A stretch of 17,627 nt of DNA from UBA12151 sp964600645 (lineage in GTDB: Bacteria > Patescibacteriota > Minisyncoccia > Moranbacterales > UBA9337). Location: NCBI GenBank assembly GCA_964600645.1, contig CAZRJL010000017.1:1-17627 (forward strand). Direction: 5' to 3'. The notes beneath the pieces were generated by a model that was not told the origin of the DNA, searched no databases, and worked only from the letters and a program-made list of their open reading frames with translations. Of this stretch, positions 12,506 through 17,627 are shown piece after piece. Both the position numbers and the translations under genes were made by a program. Position 1 is the stretch's first letter, and every line of letters begins with the position of its first letter.

Positions 12506-13705
12506 ATGAATTTTAAATTGAAAAAAAGATATTTTGACGGAAAAATTAAGAGCGGATTTGTCGCATTGTACAGCAGTAAATCGATTATCAGAATCGCCGG
12601 CGGATTGTTTGGAATTTTCTTGCCGATTTTCTTGTACGGAATTTTTGGAAATAATTTTTCCAAAGTGGCCTGGTATTATATTGCCAGTGATTTCTCTTAT
12701 ATTGTTTTAATTCCGCTCGGAGCAATATTGATTAATCATTTTGGATTTCGGCGGGCGCTTCGAGCGAGCGTTTTCTTCGGAGCGTTTTTTTATGGAACTT
12801 TTTATTTCACCACTGAAAGTAATGTGCTCTTGATTTGCGTTCTTTCTTTGACATTTCTTGTTTTGTGGAGAATTACTCACTGGATTCCATATCATGTTGA
12901 TTTTGCCAAATTTACGGACGCAAAAAACCGAGGGCGCGAAGTGGGATTGCTTGAAGCTACCACGAACGTGATCGGCGTTATCACTCCGTTTGTGGCAGGA
13001 TTGGTGATTTCTCAATTAGGATTTGATACTCTTTTTTTGATCGCTGTTGTGATTTATTTGTCTTCATATATCCCGCTTCTGACAATTCCGAAAACCAGGG
13101 AGAATTTCAGCTGGGGGTATTTTCAAACTTGGAAAGAATTTTTTTCCCGCAAGCGAAGATCGAATATTTTAGCGTATATGGCGGATGGAGCGGAGAATAC
13201 TGTGGGAGCGGTTGTGTGGCCGATTTTTATTTTCGAACTTTTGAAAGGAAATTATGCCGAGGTCGGCTTGATTTCGGCTCTTATTACCGGCACCACGATA
13301 ATATTGCAAATTTTAATGGGTAAATATGCCGATAAAAAATTCTCCAAAGCGAAGTTTATTCATTTCGGAAGCGTATTGTATTCATTGGGCTGGATATTGA
13401 AAATATTTGTAGCTACTTCATTTCAAATTTTTATTATTGATGCCTATCATAAGCTGATGAAGATATTTTTGAGAATTCCGTTCGACGCGCTTTCATATGA
13501 AATTGCCGCCGACGAGGGTCATTTCGTTGATGAATATACCGTGATTCATGAGATGGCGCTCAGCTTCGGAAGGGTGGTTGCGATGTTGTTGATTATTGCA
13601 GTGGCGATGTTTTCCAATCTGAATATCGCTTTTGTGATAGCAGCGCTATCGTCCATCGTGCTCAATTTTTTACGCGCAAAAAAAATCGTTTCCACGATCT
13701 CGTGA
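12506..13705 (+). CDS. Major facilitator superfamily transporter, substrate unknown
   Basis: The 399-residue protein has 11-12 hydrophobic helices in two halves, separated by a basic loop around 200-215 (WKEFFSRKRRSN). The loop after the second helix (INHFGFRRALRAS) and the corresponding loop in the second half (GKYADKKFSKAK) resemble the MFS GxxxDxxxRR/K signature, degenerate in the first half. Other visible blocks are EATTNVIGVITPFVAGLVIS and ADGAENTVGAVVWPIFIFELL. The substrate cannot be read from sequence; drug or metabolite efflux is a common role of this family. It is a single gene between a divergent operon and the restriction-modification locus. No Shine-Dalgarno or clear terminator. 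Confidence 0.88.
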   Translation: MNFKLKKRYFDGKIKSGFVALYSSKSIIRIAGGLFGIFLPIFLYGIFGNNFSKVAWYYIASDFSYIVLIPLGAILINHFGFRRALRASVFFGAFFYGTFYFTTESNVLLICVLSLTFLVLWRITHWIPYHVDFAKFTDAKNRGREVGLLEATTNVIGVITPFVAGLVISQLGFDTLFLIAVVIYLSSYIPLLTIPKTRENFSWGYFQTWKEFFSRKRRSNILAYMADGAENTVGAVVWPIFIFELLKGNYAEVGLISALITGTTIILQILMGKYADKKFSKAKFIHFGSVLYSLGWILKIFVATSFQIFIIDAYHKLMKIFLRIPFDALSYEIAADEGHFVDEYTVIHEMALSFGRVVAMLLIIAVAMFSNLNIAFVIAALSSIVLNFLRAKKIVSTIS

Positions 13706-13740
13706 AGATAAATAATCAATAATCGATTAGTTATTCACAG

Positions 13741-13768
13741 TTGCTCAAAACCGATGAAATGATATAAT
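13741..13768 (+). promoter_or_regulatory. Promoter of the restriction-modification operon
   Basis: TTGCTC (13741-13746), a 16-base spacer and the extended -10 TGA-TATAAT (13760-13768, the hexamer perfect) lie 42 bases before the methylase ATG. Confidence 0.75.
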
Positions 13769-13791
13769 AAAGATAAAATATCATCAGTTTT
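13747..13791 (+). promoter_or_regulatory. Inverted repeat spanning the methylase promoter -10 (candidate operator)
   Basis: AAAACCGATGA (13747-13757) and its near-complement TCATCAGTTTT (13781-13791), one mismatch in 11, flank the -10 box and the likely start site. The position suits an operator, for example autoregulation by the methylase. No separate controller gene is visible. Confidence 0.4.
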
Positions 13792-13809
13792 CGCATCAAT
13801 ATTTTAAAT

Positions 13810-15270
13810 ATGAACGCAATTGCTAAAAAGGAAAATGGGGTTGTTTTTACGCCTGAATGGGTGGTTGATTTTATGGTAGGTGAGGTTTTTGACGGTTGCA
13901 AAATTTCCGGAAAAGAAAAAATATTGGATGCTGGTTGTGGTGAAGGAGTTTTCGCCGTGAACGCAGCTCGAAAATTTGCAGAACTATCTGGCAAAGAAAT
14001 CGAAAAAGTGATTGAAGAGAATATTTATTTTGCCGATATTGAAAAAAAGCATATCGAAAAAACAAAACAAAATTTGCAAAAATTATCAAATAAAAAAATT
14101 AAAAAATTTAATTTCATAACAACTGATTTTTGTTTTCACGATTTTTCGCAAAAATTTAATTTCGTAATCGGTAATCCACCGTATGTGCGAATTCAAAATT
14201 TGAACGGACGAAAAGAGAAATTGCAAAAAAATTATATTACCGCTTCTAGTGGATCTATTGATTTGTATTTTTGTTTTTTTGAGCAGGCATTAAGATTATT
14301 GGAAGATGATGGCAGAATTGCTTTTATTACTCCTAATTCACATTTCTATTCTGCAGCGGGGAAAAACTTACGCAATCTTCTTTTGCCACATTTGGAAAAA
14401 ATAATCAATTTAGACCATTTTCAGGTATTCAAGGATGCTACTGCATATACAGCGATTACTTTCTTGCAAAAAAAAGAAACTGATAAGTTTTTATATGCTG
14501 AAAATTTTAAAGATAATTTTGAAAATTTAAAATACAAAAAGATATCTTCCGAAAATATGAACTTGGCTCGATGGGAATTTTTCGATGAAAAATATTTGAA
14601 AAAAATAAAAGAACTTGGGAAAAAATATTCAACGCTCCATGAGATTGCAAATATTCATTACGGCATCGCGACGCTCAAAGACGATATTTATATATTTTCT
14701 CCGGACAAAACTGATGAGAAATATTTTTATCGCGGGGATTTCAAAATAGAGAAAAATATTTGCGTTCCGATTATTAAAGCATCCACCTATAAAGGAAAAG
14801 ACCAAAATCTTGTTTTGATTTTTCCATATAAAAATGAAAAAATAATTCCGGAAAATATTTTCAAAAAAAAATATCCCGAAGCATTCAGATATTTTTTACA
14901 CCATAGGGATATTCTTGAAAAAAGAGATAAAGGAGGAGGGGAAAATTATGAAGAGTTTTATGCTTTCGGAAGAAATCAAGGTTTGAAAACTAGTTTTGGT
15001 AAAAAAATTATAACCAGCACTATGAATCTTGCTCCGAGGTTTTATGTTATCAATGAAAATAAATCAAGTTTTTACGCCGGTTATTGTATTAAACCGAGAA
15101 AAGAGGTTGATATTTATAAATTGTGTGAAGCTTTGAATTCCGATTTAATGAGAGAATATATCAGTTCTGTTTCAAAGAGTTATCGTGGAGGGTACAAATC
15201 GTATTCAAAAAGTTTTTTGAAAGATTTTGTACATCCTCAGTTTTTCAAAACTCAACCCGCATTATTTTAA
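13810..15270 (+). CDS. Type II DNA N6-adenine methyltransferase (gamma class)
   Basis: The 486-residue protein has the layout of TaqI/Eco57I-type adenine methylases. Motif X is GVVFTPEWVVDFMV (10-23), motif I LDAGCGEGVF (39-48, S-adenosylmethionine binding), an acidic motif II near FADIE (74-78) and motif IV NPPY (122-125, catalytic), with FITPNSHF further on. The C-terminal half (about 270-470) is probably the target-recognition domain (NIHYGIATLKDDIYIF, TSTMNLAPRFYV, YRGGYKSYSKSFLKDF). It methylates adenine in a host sequence to protect it from the endonuclease encoded 19 bases downstream. The recognition site cannot be inferred. The gene is visibly richer in A+T than flanking housekeeping genes, consistent with horizontal transfer. 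No Shine-Dalgarno. Confidence 0.9.
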   Translation: MNAIAKKENGVVFTPEWVVDFMVGEVFDGCKISGKEKILDAGCGEGVFAVNAARKFAELSGKEIEKVIEENIYFADIEKKHIEKTKQNLQKLSNKKIKKFNFITTDFCFHDFSQKFNFVIGNPPYVRIQNLNGRKEKLQKNYITASSGSIDLYFCFFEQALRLLEDDGRIAFITPNSHFYSAAGKNLRNLLLPHLEKIINLDHFQVFKDATAYTAITFLQKKETDKFLYAENFKDNFENLKYKKISSENMNLARWEFFDEKYLKKIKELGKKYSTLHEIANIHYGIATLKDDIYIFSPDKTDEKYFYRGDFKIEKNICVPIIKASTYKGKDQNLVLIFPYKNEKIIPENIFKKKYPEAFRYFLHHRDILEKRDKGGGENYEEFYAFGRNQGLKTSFGKKIITSTMNLAPRFYVINENKSSFYAGYCIKPRKEVDIYKLCEALNSDLMREYISSVSKSYRGGYKSYSKSFLKDFVHPQFFKTQPALF

Positions 15271-15289
15271 TTCATATAAAAACAATAAA

Positions 15290-16003
15290 ATGAACAGTCG
15301 TCAATTTTTGCAAACAGTCAAACAGTCGTTTATCATTTTCCTGGAAACGCATCCGCGAAGCAATAAAAAGTTAAAAATATTACATGGAGCGATAGCAAGT
15401 GATATAAAAAAGAAATTAGAAAAAGAATATAAAATCAAATCGCTTGGTTTGGGTGATGGAAAAGAAGGTAAAACCGAAGGGCGGTATATGAAAAAAGCTG
15501 TTGATGTTTTGATTTCAAAAAACGAAAAAGATATTGCCGGAATCGGAGTGAAATTTGTTATGAATAATTATTCTCAAAATTCCAATAATTATTTTGAAAA
15601 TATGTTGGGCGAGACCGCCAATATCAGAACGAACAGCAAGGCATATTTTCAAGTTTTAATATTGCCGGAAGAAGTTCCTTATTATAAGAAAAATGGAAAA
15701 ATAACAAAATGGGAAAAAATTACCAATCATAATGTTGATAAATATATTGCGTTATCAAGGGATGATTTTGAAAAATATTTGCATACTCCAATTAAGACTC
15801 TTTTGTTTGTGATAAAACTTCCAAAGTGCGATCATAAAAAAATAACTACAAAATCAGAATATAAAAAATATTATTTGAGCAAGAATTCTAATATTTCGGT
15901 AAAAATATCTTCCAATGCGTTTGGAGAATTTGGTAATGCAGTGGTACTAAATGATTATGAAATGTTTATCGAAAAGGTTGTTCATTATATTAAAAGTATT
16001 TGA
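15290..16003 (+). CDS. Probable type II restriction endonuclease partnered with the methylase
   Basis: The 237-residue protein lies 19 bases after the methylase on the same strand. A possible PD-(D/E)xK-like core is RYMKKAVDVLI (D72) followed by AGIGVKFV (K88), with FENMLGETANIRTN and AYFQVLILPEEVPYYKKNGK after it. I recall the LGETANIR...PYFQ...VPYY block from proteins beside adenine methylases, but I cannot name the family or its target. The classic acidic residue two before K88 is Gly here; E109 or another acidic residue may replace it. The frame reaches back to a TTG at 15227 inside the methylase, but the ATG at 15290 is the sensible start. As A+T-rich as the methylase. A terminator follows. 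Confidence 0.68.
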   Translation: MNSRQFLQTVKQSFIIFLETHPRSNKKLKILHGAIASDIKKKLEKEYKIKSLGLGDGKEGKTEGRYMKKAVDVLISKNEKDIAGIGVKFVMNNYSQNSNNYFENMLGETANIRTNSKAYFQVLILPEEVPYYKKNGKITKWEKITNHNVDKYIALSRDDFEKYLHTPIKTLLFVIKLPKCDHKKITTKSEYKKYYLSKNSNISVKISSNAFGEFGNAVVLNDYEMFIEKVVHYIKSI

Positions 16004-16101
16004 GAAAATAACCTTTCGTTTCTCGGTGTGTTTATATTTAATATTGTTTACAGCGTGATAAAAAATTAATATTTTTTATTTTACGTTGTGGATAAGTTGA
16101 G

Positions 16102-16128
16102 AAAATCGCTTGATTAGGCGGTTTTTTT
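16102..16128 (+). terminator. Terminator of the restriction-modification operon
   Basis: AAATCGCT (16103-16110) pairs with GGCGGTTT (16117-16124, two G-U pairs) around a 6-base loop, and the T run reaches 16128. It lies about 100 bases after the endonuclease stop and just upstream of the mraZ promoter. Confidence 0.75.
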
Positions 16129-16140
16129 GTTTGGTAAAAA

Positions 16141-16210
16141 AAGTGTTGACGCTTAGGTGTTGGTGGGGTAAAATAGGGTCAAGTGTTGACGAGTGGAATG
16201 AAGTGGTGAA
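16141..16210 (+). promoter_or_regulatory. Tandem MraZ-type operator boxes
   Basis: Three contiguous 10-base units with a GTG core, AAGTGTTGAC (16181), GAGTGGAATG (16191) and AAGTGGTGAA (16201), lie at the predicted transcription start. Further GTG-cored units in the same 10-base register occur at 16141 (AAGTGTTGAC, identical to 16181) and 16161. MraZ of E. coli binds short G-rich boxes repeated every 10 bases upstream of its own gene, and mollicute MraZ boxes are described around AAAGTG. The phasing puts all boxes on one face of the helix. Confidence 0.7.
16146..16174 (+). promoter_or_regulatory. mraZ (dcw cluster) promoter
   Basis: TTGACG (16146-16151), a 17-base spacer and TAAAAT (16169-16174) predict a start near 16181. 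Both the -35 and the start region are covered by MraZ-type boxes. Confidence 0.82.
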
Positions 16211-16242
16211 TTTAGTTTGTAGTAATTCCTAATTCTTAGAAT

Positions 16243-16677
16243 ATGTTTATCGGAGAATACCAGCATTCAATAGATCTGAAAAAGAGGTTGGCTGTGCCTT
16301 CCAAGTTTCGCGGAGAGCTGGGAAGCAAAGTGGTGGTGACGCGCGGGTTGGATAAATGTTTGTTCGTGTATCCGATGAAAGTTTGGGAAGAGATTGCCGG
16401 AAAGTTGGGAAACCTTCCAATGGGAGAATCGGCGACGCGAAGTTTTGTGCGCTTGATGTTGGCCGGAGCGATTGATGTGGAAATTGACAAGCAAGGGCGA
16501 GTCCTCATTCCGGATTATTTGAAAGAATATGCCGATCTTGGAAAAAATGTGGTGATTGCGGGGTTGTATAATCGTTTGGAAGTTTGGGATGGAAAGAAAT
16601 GGGACGGATACAAAAATAAGGCGGAAAAAAACACCGATGAAATAGCGGAACAATTGGGGAAACTGGGAATATATTAA
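16243..16677 (+). CDS. mraZ: Transcriptional regulator MraZ
   Basis: The 144-residue protein has two SpoVT/AbrB-like halves. The first has MFIGEYQHSIDLKKRLAVPSKFR (1-23), and the second AGAIDVEIDKQGRVLIPDYLKEYA (about 74-97), ending LYNRLEVWDGKKW. The usual DxKGR signature is DLKKR in the first half and DKQGR in the second. MraZ forms rings and represses or tunes the division and cell-wall (dcw) cluster, of which it is usually the first gene. Length is normal. Tandem boxes at its promoter suggest autorepression. rsmH follows 89 bases downstream, the standard order. No Shine-Dalgarno. Confidence 0.97.
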   Translation: MFIGEYQHSIDLKKRLAVPSKFRGELGSKVVVTRGLDKCLFVYPMKVWEEIAGKLGNLPMGESATRSFVRLMLAGAIDVEIDKQGRVLIPDYLKEYADLGKNVVIAGLYNRLEVWDGKKWDGYKNKAEKNTDEIAEQLGKLGIY

Positions 16678-16766
16678 GATTAGTTATTAATTTTCAATAA
16701 CTTAATAAATCAATTTTAAAATTAAGGGAATTGGGTGTTATTTAGAAATTAGAAATTATAAATTTG

Positions 16767-17627
16767 ATGGAAAGCATACATAAGCCTGTATTACTTGAAG
16801 AATCGATTGAAAATTTGAATTTAAAAGCCGGAGGTATTGTTGTTGACGCGACTTTGGGTGGTGGAGGACATAGCCGCGAAATATCAGAGAAAATCGGAAA
16901 TAGTGGAGCATTAATTGCATTTGATCGAGATTTGAAGGCAATAGAAAATTTTATCGGAAGAGGGAATGATGAATCAATGATTGAAAATGAGGAGGAAATT
17001 GCGATTTTTAAAAAAGATAATATTTATTTGGTAAATTGTAATTTTTCAGAAATAAAAAAGGTTTTAGAAATTTTAAATTTTGAGGAAGTTGATGCGATTT
17101 TGGCGGACTTCGGACTTTCATCTGATCAATTGGATGATGCCGATAGGGGATTCGGCTTTATGTCTGAAGGACCGCTGGATATGCGGATGAGCAAGGCTGA
17201 TGCAAGCCGGAAAACGGCGGCAGAGGTGGTGAATAATTATTCCGAAAATGATTTGAAGCGAATAATCAAAGAATACGGGCAGGAAAATTATGCCGGCAGT
17301 ATCGCCAGAAAAATTGTCAAAACTCGCGCGGAAAAAAAAATCGAAACAACAGGCGAATTGGTGGATGTAATTGCAGGATCGGTTCCGGGAAAATATCGTC
17401 ACGGAAAAATTCATTTTGCCACCAGAACGTTTCAGGCACTTAGGATAGAAGTGAATAATGAATTGGATAGTATCGATAAATTTTTGCAAGACTCAATAGA
17501 TATTTTGAAAAAAGGTGGAAGGTTGGCGGTGATTTCTTTCCATAGCGGAGTGGATCGGATTGCAAAAAATATTTTTCGGGAAAATGCAAGGGGTTGCATT
17601 TGTCCGAAAGAATTTCCAGTTTGCCTT
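16767..17627 (+). CDS. rsmH: 16S rRNA (cytosine1402-N4)-methyltransferase RsmH, 3' end beyond the window
   Basis: Open from the ATG at 16767 to the window edge, giving 287 residues; full RsmH is about 300-320, so only the last few dozen are missing. Motifs are HKPVLLEESI (5-14), the methyl-donor loop VDATLGGGGHS (26-36), FDRD (52-55) and DAILADFGLSSDQLDDADRG followed by GPLDMRM. Later come KIHFATRTFQALRIEVNNEL, RLAVISFHSGVDRI and CICPKEFPVC. RsmH uses S-adenosylmethionine to methylate N4 of C1402 in the ribosomal P site. SFHSGVDRI replaces the usual SFHSLEDR, a mild deviation. Second gene of the dcw cluster after mraZ. No Shine-Dalgarno. Confidence 0.96.
   Translation, partial: MESIHKPVLLEESIENLNLKAGGIVVDATLGGGGHSREISEKIGNSGALIAFDRDLKAIENFIGRGNDESMIENEEEIAIFKKDNIYLVNCNFSEIKKVLEILNFEEVDAILADFGLSSDQLDDADRGFGFMSEGPLDMRMSKADASRKTAAEVVNNYSENDLKRIIKEYGQENYAGSIARKIVKTRAEKKIETTGELVDVIAGSVPGKYRHGKIHFATRTFQALRIEVNNELDSIDKFLQDSIDILKKGGRLAVISFHSGVDRIAKNIFRENARGCICPKEFPVCL

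Noticed and set aside
15227..15289. Upstream extension of the endonuclease gene to a TTG inside the methylase gene
   Set aside because: TTG start without a ribosome-binding site; the ATG at 15290 gives a 19-base gap typical of an operon.
1..17627. CRISPR arrays, insertion sequences, prophage genes, rRNA
   Set aside because: I looked for regularly spaced repeats, transposase or integrase motifs and rRNA sequence and saw none; the only array-like signals are the short 9-bp repeat at 5400 and the MraZ boxes at 16141-16210.

Overview
The window looks like ordinary chromosome from a member of the Candidate Phyla Radiation (Patescibacteria), probably a Parcubacteria- or Moranbacteria-like lineage. 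The reasons are A+T-rich DNA, small single-domain housekeeping proteins, a strongly shortened SMC, a tRNA gene without an encoded CCA, start codons mostly lacking Shine-Dalgarno sequences, and a 260-residue protein whose sequence style I associate with this radiation. TGA acts as a stop codon (dnaX, for example), which argues against the lineages that recode UGA as glycine. The lineage call is inference; no marker was searched.

Layout. (1) 1-2593: a terminator, a pair of inverted 20-bp repeats, and an SMC ATPase with no recognisable hinge. (2) 2598-3922: a promoter and two small envelope or exported proteins, one acidic and membrane-anchored, one a secreted coiled coil. (3) 3962-5940: translation genes rpsP, rplJ and rplL, with a clear L10-leader attenuator, strong promoters and a final terminator. 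(4) 6145-8752, minus strand: a secreted protein with its own promoter, then dnaX followed by tRNA-Gln(UUG); a fragment of a GIY-YIG protein lies between dnaX and the tRNA and overlaps both. (5) 8820-10180: a secreted, cysteine-rich M23-type metallopeptidase with its own promoter and terminator. (6) 12409 down to 10143, minus strand: a three-gene unit made of the conserved 260-residue protein, a GtrA-like membrane protein and an anchored extracellular protein. (7) 12506-13705: an MFS transporter. (8) 13741-16128: a compact type II restriction-modification pair (gamma-class N6-adenine methylase plus probable endonuclease), visibly richer in A+T than its neighbours. (9) 16141-17627: the start of the dcw cluster, mraZ with a promoter and tandem operator boxes, then rsmH, cut by the window end.

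The most interesting signals are regulatory or structural. They are an L10 leader whose L10-binding strand is identical to one arm of the terminator (a ready-made antitermination switch), 10-bp phased MraZ-type boxes on the mraZ promoter, an A8 slippage site in dnaX at the E. coli gamma-subunit position, a hinge-less SMC, and the GIY-YIG fossil that seems to supply the last codons of dnaX. I found no CRISPR array, insertion sequence or prophage.
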